Positions 1 to 8,327 of a stretch of 64,000 nucleotides of DNA are shown piece after piece. The stretch lies in assembly GCF_014202905.1 (NCBI RefSeq), contig NZ_JACHHY010000009.1:62001-126000 (forward strand), read 5' to 3'. The notes beneath the pieces are model-generated. The model saw only the letters and a program-made list of their open reading frames with translations. It did not search any database and had not been told where the DNA came from. Every line of letters begins with the position of its first letter. The stretch's first letter is position 1. A program made the position numbers and the translations under genes. Source of the stretch: Chitinivorax tropicus (GTDB taxonomy: Bacteria > Pseudomonadota > Gammaproteobacteria > Burkholderiales > SCOH01).

Positions 1-189
1 ATCGGGCAATTTGGACCACTGACTTGCCAGCAGCATGGGCTGCCGGTCACTTTCCACCTCCACCACGATATTCAACACCCCGCTCTCATGCCGGCTGGCG
101 GTCATCTCACGCAGGATGAAGCCACGATGACGGGCCACCCGCAGCAATCGCTCCAAGGCTCCGGCCCGATCCAGTACTGACAAACTCAT
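1..189 (-). CDS. ilvM: Acetolactate synthase II small (ACT) subunit, 3' end cut by window
   Basis: The regulatory subunit of acetohydroxyacid synthase binds the large subunit and acts in valine/isoleucine synthesis. Reading the minus strand from ATG at 189 gives a peptide beginning [17 protein letters not shown] and containing RVARHRGF, the pattern of E. coli IlvM (ERVLRVVRHRGF). The start overlaps the ilvG stop by 4 bp (ATGA), so the two are translationally coupled. About 63 codons are visible and the C-terminus lies beyond position 1. The short ACT form (IlvM type rather than the longer IlvH/IlvN) fits the IlvG-like partner. It is too short for ordinary ORF calling at the window edge. Confidence 0.85.
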   Translation of the reverse strand, partial: MSLSVLDRAGALERLLRVARHRGFILREMTASRHESGVLNIVVEVESDRQPMLLASQWSKLPD

Positions 190-1847
190 ACGACTTCGCA
201 CGATAACGCTCCTTCCATCATATCCAGGTTTGATTTGCCTGGCGGCACCAGCGGCCAGACATTGGTTCGACGATCGATTTTGATATGCAACAACATAGGC
301 CCTGGCTCTGCCAGCAAGCACTGGAGCGCCTCGGCCTGTTCCGCTTGGGTGTGGATGCTGCGCGCGGGAATGCCAAATGCCGCAGCCACCTGAGTGAAAT
401 CCGGGTTATCGGAGAGATCCGTTTCGCTATAACGGGCATCAAAGAACAGCTCTTGCCATTGTTTCACCATGCCCAGCATGGCGTTATCGAGCAGCACGAT
501 CTTCACTGGCAGCTGATACCGCCCTATGGTGGCAAGCTCCTGCACATTCATCATGAAGCTGCCATCCCCACTCACATTGATGACAGTTCGCTCGGGAAAG
601 GCAATCTGTGCGCCAATGGCTGCTGGCAAGCCGAACCCCATGGTCCCCAGCCCGCCACTGCTCAGATGCTGACGCGGCAGATTGAACCCCATGTGCTGGG
701 CAACCCACATCTGATGCTGCCCGACATCACAGCAGACGATGGCATCGTCAGGCATGCTCTGTGACAGGGCTTGGAGGAAGGCTGGCGCATAGATGGCAGG
801 GCCTGGGGCATCATAGCGAAAGGCATATCCAGCCTTGTCCGCAAGGCATTGTGCTCGCCAGGGGTCAACCTGCAGCGGCATGCTCAACCCAGGCAACACA
901 TGATTGAAGTCATCGGTCAGCGCCACTTCCGCTTTGCGCAACTTGCCGATCTCCGCCAGATCGATATCCAGGTGGATGACACGGGCCAATGGTGCAAAGG
1001 TATCCAGCTGCCCGGTTGCGCGATCGTCAAAGCGGGCACCCACTGCAATCAGCAGATCACATTGCTGGACAGCACGATTGGCAGCCTGTGTCCCATGCAT
1101 GCCCAGCATGCCGAGATTGAGCAGATGATGATGCGGCAGGACGCCGATGCCTTTGAGGGTGCAAACTGCGGGCATCTGTGTCACATCGACAAATTCCCGC
1201 AATGCATTCACCGCCTCGGCCAGCACCACGCCACCACCGATATACAAAAGCGGACGTGCGGCCTCGGCCATCAACGCACGGGCCTGGCGTATTGCATGCT
1301 CATTCGCGGGCCTGGCGGCATGCCAAGGTCGCGGTCGATATCCTGCCGGCACCCGGCCCAGCTGGATGTCCTTCGGAATATCCACCAACACCGGCCCAGG
1401 ACGGCCACCACGAGCCAGTTCAAATGCCTCCGCCAGCACCTCGCCCAGCTCGTCAGGGGACGATACCAGGTAGGAATGCTTGACCAGTGGCAGCGTCATA
1501 CCCAGCACATCGATCTCTTGAAAAGCATCCGTGCCAATCAACGGACGAGCCACTTGCCCGACCAAGGCCACCAGCGGGACAGAATCCAACAGCGCATCAG
1601 CCAGCGCTGTCACGATATTGGTGGCGCCAGGGCCAGAGGTTGCCACGCAGACACCCACCCGACCTGATGCACGGGCATAGCCGCAAGCTGCCAACGCCGC
1701 CCCTTGCTCATGCCGGCACAGAATGTGTCGAAGTGGCGCCCCATACAGGGCATCATAAAAGGGCATGATGGCCCCGCCTGGATAGCCAAAGATCTCCTGC
1801 ACCCCTTCTTGCACCAGGGCCTGCACCATCAAATCTGCACCACGCAC
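186..1847 (-). CDS. ilvG: Acetolactate synthase II large subunit
   Basis: A thiamine-diphosphate enzyme that condenses pyruvate with pyruvate or 2-oxobutyrate, the first common step of branched-chain amino acid synthesis. Motifs in order: [16 protein letters not shown] with the HEQGAA catalytic-Glu region near the N-terminus, SGPGATN, a central FAD-associated domain, and the ThDP/Mg motif [12 protein letters not shown] near residue 440. I prefer the GTG at 1847: AAAGGAG sits 6 nt upstream, and the resulting start (M)[15 protein letters not shown] aligns with E. coli IlvG MNGAQWVVHALRAQGV. It gives 553 residues against 548 in E. coli. An upstream ATG at 1862 (MKGVSV) is the alternative. It is followed directly by ilvM and preceded by a leader peptide and attenuator. 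Confidence 0.93.
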   Translation of the reverse strand: MRGADLMVQALVQEGVQEIFGYPGGAIMPFYDALYGAPLRHILCRHEQGAALAACGYARASGRVGVCVATSGPGATNIVTALADALLDSVPLVALVGQVARPLIGTDAFQEIDVLGMTLPLVKHSYLVSSPDELGEVLAEAFELARGGRPGPVLVDIPKDIQLGRVPAGYRPRPWHAARPANEHAIRQARALMAEAARPLLYIGGGVVLAEAVNALREFVDVTQMPAVCTLKGIGVLPHHHLLNLGMLGMHGTQAANRAVQQCDLLIAVGARFDDRATGQLDTFAPLARVIHLDIDLAEIGKLRKAEVALTDDFNHVLPGLSMPLQVDPWRAQCLADKAGYAFRYDAPGPAIYAPAFLQALSQSMPDDAIVCCDVGQHQMWVAQHMGFNLPRQHLSSGGLGTMGFGLPAAIGAQIAFPERTVINVSGDGSFMMNVQELATIGRYQLPVKIVLLDNAMLGMVKQWQELFFDARYSETDLSDNPDFTQVAAAFGIPARSIHTQAEQAEALQCLLAEPGPMLLHIKIDRRTNVWPLVPPGKSNLDMMEGALSCEVV

Positions 1848-1946
1848 GCTAACTCCTTTCATCTGGCCGCCCCTTTCCACCACGCAACCAGTGGTGGCCA
1901 ATGGCTGTCCGTATCAGCCCAGGCACGTTTCATGTCCCCAAAACGA

Positions 1947-1980
1947 CGAAGCCCCCGGACCTCTCGGTGCGGGGGCTTCG
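1947..1980 (-). terminator. Rho-independent attenuator hairpin of the ilvGM leader
   Basis: CGAAGCCCCC (1980-1971 on the minus strand) pairs perfectly with GGGGGCTTCG (1956-1947), a 10-bp stem followed by TCGTTTT. It lies between the leader peptide stop (2001) and the ilvG start (1847). That is the position of an attenuator, not an end-of-operon terminator. The leader codons after the Ile/Val run contain GGGGC (2036-2032), which can pair with GCCCC (1976-1972) of this stem as an antiterminator. Confidence 0.8.
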
Positions 1981-2000
1981 TCACATGTTTGACTGATCGG

Positions 2001-2096
2001 TTATCTCATTCGTTCAGCCAAGCAGCAACGCGCCCCGTGATGTTTAATCACGGTGCAAATAATCACGGCTATGATGCTACTGGCGGATAAACGCAT
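2001..2096 (-). CDS. ilvL: ilv operon leader peptide
   Basis: A 31-codon ORF beginning MRLSASS and ending LAERMR. Its middle reads IIAVIICTVI: five Ile and two Val in ten codons, followed by KHHGARCC. This matches the design of E. coli IlvL, where a run of Val/Ile/Leu codons precedes a Gly-Ala-rich stretch and an attenuator. A ribosome stalled at the Ile/Val codons would leave the following GGGGC free to pair with the first arm of the hairpin at 1947-1980 and so prevent termination. The start is ATG at 2096 with a weak ribosome site; an in-frame GTG at 2114 is an alternative. A promoter lies about 100 nt upstream. The call rests on composition, position and hairpin together. Confidence 0.75.
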   Translation of the reverse strand: MRLSASSIIAVIICTVIKHHGARCCLAERMR

Positions 2097-2195
2097 GGGT
2101 ATTGAAAGCGGCACAAAACATTAATTTGACGATGAGCTTACCCTGAGCAATTGGCAAATTGCAAACAATTTATTTCGCATGCGAATTAATGCGCC

Positions 2196-2225
2196 TTGAC
2201 ATTTATAACATAACGCATACATGAT
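2196..2225 (+). promoter_or_regulatory. Possible promoter of the DUF1631 gene
   Basis: A perfect TTGACA (2196-2201) is followed after 18 bp by CATGAT (2220-2225, four of six matches to TATAAT). It would give a 5' untranslated region of about 165 nt. The -35 is strong and the -10 weak, so confidence is low. Confidence 0.3.
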
Positions 2226-2229
2226 TCAA
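2202..2229 (-). promoter_or_regulatory. Putative sigma70 promoter of ilvL-ilvGM
   Basis: On the minus strand TTGAAT (2229-2224) is followed after 16 bp by TATAAA (2207-2202). The predicted start near 2195 gives about 100 nt before the leader peptide and about 350 nt before ilvG. It overlaps a plus-strand TTGACA at 2196-2201, so the two divergent genes may share this segment. Confidence 0.5.
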
Positions 2230-2397
2230 CCCCAGGCCAATCTGCTTATATGATCCTGGCTTAGAAAAATGCCAGTCGGCCCGCTATGCTTGAAAAATAA
2301 TAACAATTGCTGTTTCTTAAAAACCAGAATGTTCTATTAGGAATCGATGATAAATGGGTCATCTGATTGACACCTTATTACGGGGAGTGGGCATCTG

Positions 2398-4860
2398 ATG
2401 GATCGGAATGCCTTGTTGGCGGCTACGCGTGCTGAATTCATGCATGCCTTTATAGACCCGCTGGACGCCCTCCTGCAGCAATGCTCGGATCACTTGTTCA
2501 ACAAAGCGGATATACACCCCTCACCTGTCGAACGCCGCAAGTTGATGGATGCGCGAGACATCCTGATCCGCCAGAGCAAGTCCTTGAAACAGAGCTTGAA
2601 ATCTTCGATGGAGCAGCTGATCAATCGCAGCTTCCAGACCGCCTACAGCACTTTCCGCCCGTCATTCTCCAATGTCGGCACCCTGAGCCTGTCATTGGTC
2701 GACACCAGTACCGTTGATGATGAGCTGCGGATCGACACCATCACCAAGCTGCTGCGCAACGAGGCCGAAGAGCAGCTGCGCGATCTCAATATCCGCATCG
2801 CCCTGCTGTTCGAGCAGGACAATATCAAGGAGCGGGAAAACCCGTTCCGCCCCTACCTGTTTTCCCGCTGCATCGCCAGCGCCACCGAACAGCTCGACAT
2901 TCCCCAGGACATTTCAGCCGTGCTGACGGTGCAGATGGCCGAGGCCCTGGCTGGGCGGATTGCAGACATCTATGGCGCCCTGAATGCATTGCTGGCAGGC
3001 CATGGTATTGCTGCCGAACTACAGCTCAAGATCAGACGCAGCCCGGCCAACCTGGGCAATGGCGGCGCCAGCGGCGTTGACAACGGCAATGGACACGCCG
3101 CCACGACCGACTATGCCGCCAGCCCATCACAGGTCTACCAACCCGCAATCGGCACAACAGGCAACCCCTACGCGCCCCCCCAGTCTCAGTCCCATATGGA
3201 GCCGACAGGTTATCTGACCTCCAACGAAGACCTGTTGATGCAATGGGTTCAGCAGCAGTCTGCAACCTGGGGGCTCCCCCAGCGAGAGCCCACCAGCGCA
3301 GCCACAACCAGCGCCAATAAGGGTAGCGGCTGGTTGCGAGCACCACAGCAGGTCGGCCAGGTCTTACGCAAGTTGTTCATCGGGCAAGAAGCGGCCAGCC
3401 CGACGCAACATGCGCCGATTACCCAGTCGCTGGCCCTGTCAATCGAGCAGATGACACAGACGGCGTTGAGCGCATTTGCCGATTTTGCGCAGGATGACGG
3501 CAGCGTCCGTAATCTGATGATGGAGCAACGGCAGGCGCTCAAGAACTCCACGTCGGATTTGAATCAGCAAATGATCATCGACGTGGTCGCGATGCTGTTC
3601 GAATTCATTCTGCGGGATAACCAGGTCCCCGCCGAGGTACGTGCGCAGCTGGGGCGGTTGCAGATCCTGGTTCTGAAGCATGCGCTGCAAGACCCGGCGT
3701 TGTTCAATCAGAAAAACCATCCTGCCCGCCTGCTGGTCAATCGTATCGGCTCCATCTCACTCGGTCTGAAACACATGGACCCCAGTGGCGAGCGGGTGAC
3801 CAAGGAAATCGTCCGCATCGTCGAATCGCTGCTGAGTGGTGATCACGAAGGACTCGCGCTGTTCGAGCACATGCTCGATGAGCTGGATGCCTTCATTGCC
3901 CGGGAACTACGCTCCAGCAATGTCAAAGTCGAGCGCGCAGTCAAGGTCATGGAACATGCCGTGAACCGGACGTTGCGTTTTGCGCGCATCTCAGCCGCGA
4001 TGGCCGACTCGCTTTCCACGATCACCATCGATGGCGATCTGCAGGATTTCCTGGTGAACCATTGGCCCCGCGTCATCGAGCGGGCTGAACGGGAAGACCC
4101 AGGCAAGGCAGAGCGTTACCGCTTGGTGGTGCCAGACCTGATCTGGAGCATCGCCCCCAAGACAAACGATCAGGAACGCAAGCAACTGGTGTTGTTATTG
4201 CAACCACTCTTGCACACACTGCGTGAAGGCTTGAACTTGCTTGATTGGTCGCCAGGGCAGCAACAGAATTTTCTGAACTGGCTGGCCGAATTCCATACCC
4301 GTGCCTTGCGTGCTGGCTCGGTACAGGCTGTCGTGCCGTCACTTTCACAGATCCACGAACAATTCACCCCGCTGACCCAACAACCTGCCGAGGCAGACAT
4401 GGCCAACGCCAATGGCAAGCCAGTTGAAATCGACCAGCATGTACTGAGTGATGCTTTAAGTGAAATGGAAAGCCAGCTGACCATCATCGATCAGCGCTAT
4501 GAACAATTGCTGCAAGACCCCGATCATCCATCAAGTGAGGGGCAGTCGGCGGAGGCACAAGACGAACAGCCGCTGGAAACGGATTGGAACACCCACCTGC
4601 AAAATGGTGTCATGATCGAAATCAATCTGGATGGGCACCCAGCACTGGCCCGCCTGAACTGGTTCAGCGAACATGCCCGCAGCCTGGTGCTCAGCATCGA
4701 TGACCAGAGCGAACCCGCCATGATCAGCCTACGCCTGTTCAAACGGCTGTTGCAAAATGGCCGCGCCAAGTTCCTTGAGACCGAGCCGCTATTTGAGCGG
4801 GCGATACAGTCGCTGTTGCAAACAGCGGATCAGATGGGACAGCAACCCGCCAAGACCTGA
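2398..4860 (+). CDS. DUF1631 family protein
   Basis: A large soluble, helix-rich protein of 820 residues with no signal peptide or membrane segment. Its length and layout resemble the proteobacterial DUF1631 family, whose biochemical role I cannot state. Residues about 230-320 form a Gly/Asn/Ser/Gln-rich low-complexity linker between two helical parts. The C-terminal part (residues about 725-810) contains a compact region reading EINLDGHPALARLNWFSEHARSL in short pieces, reminiscent of the PilZ-like or C-terminal conserved block of the family. The start ATG has GGGGAG about 11 nt upstream. It is transcribed alone, divergent from ilvGM and convergent with tyrA. Confidence 0.75.
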   Translation: MDRNALLAATRAEFMHAFIDPLDALLQQCSDHLFNKADIHPSPVERRKLMDARDILIRQSKSLKQSLKSSMEQLINRSFQTAYSTFRPSFSNVGTLSLSLVDTSTVDDELRIDTITKLLRNEAEEQLRDLNIRIALLFEQDNIKERENPFRPYLFSRCIASATEQLDIPQDISAVLTVQMAEALAGRIADIYGALNALLAGHGIAAELQLKIRRSPANLGNGGASGVDNGNGHAATTDYAASPSQVYQPAIGTTGNPYAPPQSQSHMEPTGYLTSNEDLLMQWVQQQSATWGLPQREPTSAATTSANKGSGWLRAPQQVGQVLRKLFIGQEAASPTQHAPITQSLALSIEQMTQTALSAFADFAQDDGSVRNLMMEQRQALKNSTSDLNQQMIIDVVAMLFEFILRDNQVPAEVRAQLGRLQILVLKHALQDPALFNQKNHPARLLVNRIGSISLGLKHMDPSGERVTKEIVRIVESLLSGDHEGLALFEHMLDELDAFIARELRSSNVKVERAVKVMEHAVNRTLRFARISAAMADSLSTITIDGDLQDFLVNHWPRVIERAEREDPGKAERYRLVVPDLIWSIAPKTNDQERKQLVLLLQPLLHTLREGLNLLDWSPGQQQNFLNWLAEFHTRALRAGSVQAVVPSLSQIHEQFTPLTQQPAEADMANANGKPVEIDQHVLSDALSEMESQLTIIDQRYEQLLQDPDHPSSEGQSAEAQDEQPLETDWNTHLQNGVMIEINLDGHPALARLNWFSEHARSLVLSIDDQSEPAMISLRLFKRLLQNGRAKFLETEPLFERAIQSLLQTADQMGQQPAKT

Positions 4861-4902
4861 TCACCGCAAGCAGACCCTGCCTACCGGCGGGGCACGCCTA
4901 CC

Positions 4903-4919
4903 GCCCCCGAACCGGGGGC
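4903..4919. terminator. Possible hairpin between convergent DUF1631 and tyrA genes
   Basis: GCCCCC (4903-4908) and GGGGGC (4914-4919) form a 6-bp GC stem with a 5-nt loop in the 67-bp gap between converging genes. No clear T-tract follows on either strand, so this is a weak terminator call. Confidence 0.35.
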
Positions 4920-4927
4920 AGCAACGC

Positions 4928-5806
4928 CTATTTCAGACCATCCAGCCAAGCATTGCGTGCAGTGCGGGCCACATCGAACATGCGTTCCAACCCATCTGCA
5001 TCATTGGCAGCCAGCATGGTCTGAACCCTTGTCAATTGATCCTGATAGCAGGCTAGCTCTTTCAGCAGCGCCTCGCGGTTGGCCAAGCTGATATCACGCC
5101 ACATCTCGGGGTGGCTGGAGGCAATACGGGTGAAATCGCGGAACCCGGAGGCTGCATATTTGAAACACTGATCAGCATTCGCCTTGTGCACAATATCATC
5201 CACCAGCGCAAAGGCCAGCAGATGCGGTAGATGGCTGACAGCAGCAAAAACCTGATCATGCGCCGCTGCCGACATAGTGCTGAGTCGCGCACCGCAGACT
5301 TGCCACAGCGTGCTCACCACCTGGGTTGCGTGTTCGTTGGTTTCGGGCAACGGGGTCAGGACGACGTTTTTGTTCTCGAACAAGCCAAATCGCGCCGCCT
5401 GAGCACCACTTTGCTCAGCACCTGCAATAGGGTGGGCTGGCACAAAACGTGGCAGATGCTCACCCAGATGGGCGCGCGCCATGGCGACTACATCCTGTTT
5501 GGTGCTGCCCACATCGGAAATCAAGGCATGGCTGGGCAGCACAGGTCGGATGGCCTGCATCACCTCGGCCATCTGCCCGACGGGCATGGCGAGCAATACC
5601 ATATCCGCCTGCTGCACTGCAGAGCGGACATCCTGGCTGGCTTCATCGATCAGGTTCAGATGCAAAGCCCGATCCAGATTCGCCTGCCCGCGCCCGACGC
5701 CAACCACCTGTCCAACCCGCCCCGCCTTGCGGAGCCCCAATGCAAAGCTGCCACCAATCAGCCCGACACCAATCACCACCAGTTTGGATATAAAAGGTTC
5801 TGACAC
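4928..5806 (-). CDS. tyrA: Prephenate dehydrogenase
   Basis: Oxidatively decarboxylates prephenate to 4-hydroxyphenylpyruvate in tyrosine synthesis. The N-terminal NAD-binding fold has KLVVIGVGLIGGSFALGL (GxGxxGxS). Further family motifs are SDVGSTK, FVPAHPIAGAEQSG and the histidine-containing AVSHLPHLLAFAL of the helical dimer domain. The GTG start at 5806 gives VSEPFISKLVV and 292 residues, the normal length of a monofunctional TyrA without ACT domain. A longer reading to 5935 adds residues unlike the family. It is the last gene of aroF-(exported protein)-tyrA on the minus strand. Confidence 0.9.
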   Translation of the reverse strand: MSEPFISKLVVIGVGLIGGSFALGLRKAGRVGQVVGVGRGQANLDRALHLNLIDEASQDVRSAVQQADMVLLAMPVGQMAEVMQAIRPVLPSHALISDVGSTKQDVVAMARAHLGEHLPRFVPAHPIAGAEQSGAQAARFGLFENKNVVLTPLPETNEHATQVVSTLWQVCGARLSTMSAAAHDQVFAAVSHLPHLLAFALVDDIVHKANADQCFKYAASGFRDFTRIASSHPEMWRDISLANREALLKELACYQDQLTRVQTMLAANDADGLERMFDVARTARNAWLDGLK

Positions 5807-5862
5807 TTTCGTTCTACTTTCCGTGCTTGTCTCGACGCAGGCAGCTGGGGCCGGCCTACACA

Positions 5863-6234
5863 TCATTTGTTTGATACATGTGCGTGATAACTCAGCTGCA
5901 CCGGCTGGTCCGCGCTGTTTTCCCACATCAGGCAATACTCCTGCGCCTTGGGTGGCACGAACCGGGTTTCGCTGCGTGATGCCAGGGGTCGAACCGGAAC
6001 GGGATAGATCACCTTTTTCCCAACGTGGTAATGAATGCTGAACGCCATCAGCTGATCGGACTCGAACCGATACACCAGGGCTTCACGCGCACGTAGCTTG
6101 TAACATGCCTCGTGCAGGCCATTTGCCTTCACGGCCACCCGGGTCTCCGCATCCTCAGAAGCAAACGCAACTGACCCGAGCAGCAGGCATACGCAGGGCA
6201 GCAGCCTGCCCACCATGCCAACCCGATCAACCAT
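5863..6234 (-). CDS. Small exported protein of unknown function in the aro operon
   Basis: A 123-residue protein with an N-terminal signal peptide (LLPCVCLLLGSVAFA then SEDAE). The mature part has two cysteines (HEACYKL and EYCLMW) and a beta-rich pattern with VYRFESD and FSIHYHVGKKV. This resembles small periplasmic GOLD-like beta-sandwich proteins that I remember only as uncharacterised. It overlaps the aroF stop by 8 bp and lies 56 bp before tyrA, so it is almost certainly co-transcribed with two cytoplasmic biosynthetic genes although its product leaves the cytoplasm. Function unknown. Confidence 0.75.
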   Translation of the reverse strand: MVDRVGMVGRLLPCVCLLLGSVAFASEDAETRVAVKANGLHEACYKLRAREALVYRFESDQLMAFSIHYHVGKKVIYPVPVRPLASRSETRFVPPKAQEYCLMWENSADQPVQLSYHAHVSNK

Positions 6235-7249
6235 TCAGCGTCCGCCCCAAGGCCCCGGCAATCGCTGCCAAGGTCTGGTTGAGATCCTTGAGCTCTTGCG
6301 GTGTCAGCGCTTGATCAGCATCACACCAGGCTTCACAAGGGTTGGGGTGCATTTCCACCAACAGCCCGTCTGCGCCAGCCGCCACCGCAGCACGGGCCAG
6401 GGCCGGCACCATCCAGGATTTGCCCCCGGCGTGTGACGGATCAACGATGACCGGTAGATGGGTTTCACGCTTCAGCACGGGTATCGCTGTCACATCCAAA
6501 ACATTGCGATAAGCAGTCTCGAAAGTGCGGATGCCCCGCTCACAGAAAATGATGTTGTGATTGCCGCCTGCGGCAATATACTCAGCGGACATCAGCCATT
6601 CCGAAATGGTCGCAGACATGCCACGTTTCAGGATGACAGGTTTGTTGACCTTGCCCACTTCTTTCAGCAGATCGAAATTCTGCATATTGCGCGTGCCGAT
6701 CTGGATCACATCGACATCCCACTCCATAAAGGTATCGAGCATGCGCACATCCATCAGCTCGGTGACAATGGGCAACTTGTATTGCTGAGCCGCATTGCGG
6801 AAATACTCCAGCCCCTTCACCCCCAAGCCCTGGAAGGTATACGGACTGGTGCGAGGCTTGAATGCCCCCCCTCGCATCAATTTACAACCTGCCTCGTGAG
6901 TGTAACGCGCTGCCAGCTGCATCTGTTCCTGGGTCTCGACCGAGCAAGGGCCACCGATGACCTGCACTGAGCTCCCACCCAGCTTGACCCCGCCGATATC
7001 GATCACCGTATCGTCACGATGCCACTCGCGGGCCACGATCTTGTATTGCTTGACGATATGAATCGCCTGCTCCACCCCAGGCAGCAGCTCGAACATATCG
7101 GCTTCCAATTTGCGCTCATCACCGATCGCGCCGATGATGGTACGCTCCACCCCTCGCGAGACATGCTCTGACAGCCCCGCGTCACGAATGCGGTGAATGA
7201 CCGCGTCAATCTGGGCGTCTGTCGCGCCCCGATCCATGATGATCAACAT
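6227..7249 (-). CDS. aroF: 3-deoxy-7-phosphoheptulonate synthase, type I-beta
   Basis: Condenses phosphoenolpyruvate and erythrose 4-phosphate, the first step of the shikimate pathway. It has 340 residues. The N-terminal about 75 residues form the ferredoxin-like regulatory domain typical of the Thermotoga/Bacillus I-beta class (MLIIMDRGATDAQID). The barrel follows with VIGGPCSVET, LMRGGAFKPRTSPYTFQG, VILKRGMSAT and VDPSHAGGKS with its metal-site histidine. The start has GGAG 6 nt upstream. As first gene of the operon with tyrA it couples pathway entry to tyrosine production. The symbol is used loosely, since naming differs for I-beta enzymes. Confidence 0.92.
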   Translation of the reverse strand: MLIIMDRGATDAQIDAVIHRIRDAGLSEHVSRGVERTIIGAIGDERKLEADMFELLPGVEQAIHIVKQYKIVAREWHRDDTVIDIGGVKLGGSSVQVIGGPCSVETQEQMQLAARYTHEAGCKLMRGGAFKPRTSPYTFQGLGVKGLEYFRNAAQQYKLPIVTELMDVRMLDTFMEWDVDVIQIGTRNMQNFDLLKEVGKVNKPVILKRGMSATISEWLMSAEYIAAGGNHNIIFCERGIRTFETAYRNVLDVTAIPVLKRETHLPVIVDPSHAGGKSWMVPALARAAVAAGADGLLVEMHPNPCEAWCDADQALTPQELKDLNQTLAAIAGALGRTLNG

Positions 7250-7330
7250 GATCTACTCCAGTTCTGAAAATCTGCTGCAGGGCTTGTGTATTGCAAACAA
7301 TGGCTTGAATGTGGTTATGCCAACGCAGCA

Positions 7331-7347
7331 GCGCAATTTTATTGCGC
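7331..7347. repeat. Inverted repeat upstream of aroF
   Basis: GCGCAAT-TTT-ATTGCGC, 7-bp perfect arms, about 85-100 bp upstream of the aroF start in an AT-rich promoter-like stretch. It could be a repressor operator or a hairpin in the leader. No Phe/Tyr/Trp-rich leader peptide was seen here. Confidence 0.4.
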
Positions 7348-7420
7348 ATTGATTGAGTTTATTTTTTCATTGTTGCACATTTAGAGACAACCCGCATCCC
7401 GCCAACCGTGGCAACAACAC

Positions 7421-7950
7421 CTAGCATTTCATCTCCAACGATGCACGACTCACCACCGTGTGACCAGCCCGTGACCACTTATTGCTCACAAACCGGCGCT
7501 CCCTGTGCTCGTCGTGTTTGAGCAGATTACTGGCCACCAAACGTAATCGCAGCTTGGGGGTGACTTTCCACCAGGCATAGACATCCAGATCACGTTGATT
7601 GCCAGCATCTGCCTGCTCATAGGCAGACAGCCTGACAGGACTTTGTTTCACATAATTGAAAGAAGTGCCCCAGGCCAGTGGTTTGTCAGGGACGCAGTGG
7701 TCAGCCCCGAGTGTGATCGAGCAAGGCACCTGCCTGCCCAAACGATTGTTCAGGCCGGGAATGGCTGTCACTTGCAAGGCATAGCGGGCCAGATTGGTGG
7801 GCAGCGCTGAGTATGGCCATTTCCGGGGCACGCCAAGTCCACGACACGGCCAGCTTGAGTTGATCCTTTTCTGCGCCAGGCACCTTCCAGACTACCATCC
7901 CGCAAATCGATCGTAGCCGCACGCCCTCCTCTTGATTGATGAACAACCTG
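7421..7950 (-). pseudogene. Remnant of a TonB-dependent receptor (C-terminal part)
   Basis: The last 135 or so residues of an outer-membrane receptor barrel can be read from about 7831 down to 7421, with DVYAWWKVTPKLRLRL and VASNLL and a final aromatic-poor strand ending SLEMKC. Upstream, a second frame (7946 to about 7800) carries QLKLAVSWTWRAPE, which belongs just before this segment, so at least one frameshift near 7815-7840 breaks the gene. No plug domain or signal peptide is found further upstream. The fragment is probably non-functional, although a sequencing error cannot be excluded from sequence alone. Confidence 0.6.
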
Positions 7951-8240
7951 CGCCACGGCGAGCGATACCCTGATCATAGGAAAGGCAATACCGGCGGGCT
8001 TTGTGGGGCAGCGCGATATAACATGCGGCACGAGATGGCCACCCTGGGCCGCCAGCTCCGTTGACATCATTTTTGTGTCTATATTGCCCGCCAACGCGCC
8101 ATGGCAATATCACGGATCATGTGCCATTGTCATAACCCGCTTGCCCGGCTCACCACTCGGCACGTTGCTCCACAACCCAGACACCGCACCAAACTGACAC
8201 AGGGCCATGCAACCATACCAGCAGGTGCCCAGTCCAGTGT

Positions 8241-8282
8241 GTGATTTACATCAATGCCGGCCAAGCAAGGCATCCCTACAAT
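8241..8282 (+). promoter_or_regulatory. FNR/DNR-type box and -10 element of nosR
   Basis: GTGAT-TTAC-ATCAA (8241-8254) matches the FNR/DNR/NnrR palindrome TTGAT-N4-ATCAA at nine of ten positions. TACAAT (8277-8282) lies downstream so that the box centre would be about 41.5 bp before a start site near 8289, the class II arrangement. This predicts activation under oxygen limitation or nitric oxide. The nosR ATG is at 8328. Confidence 0.75.
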
Positions 8283-8327
8283 TCCACTCATGATCCTGCC
8301 ATTCAACTGGCGATGGGGAGGAAGTTG

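Noticed and set aside
771-1667. 298-codon open frame on the plus strand over ilvG
   Set aside because: Antisense shadow of ilvG; no ribosome site and no family resemblance.
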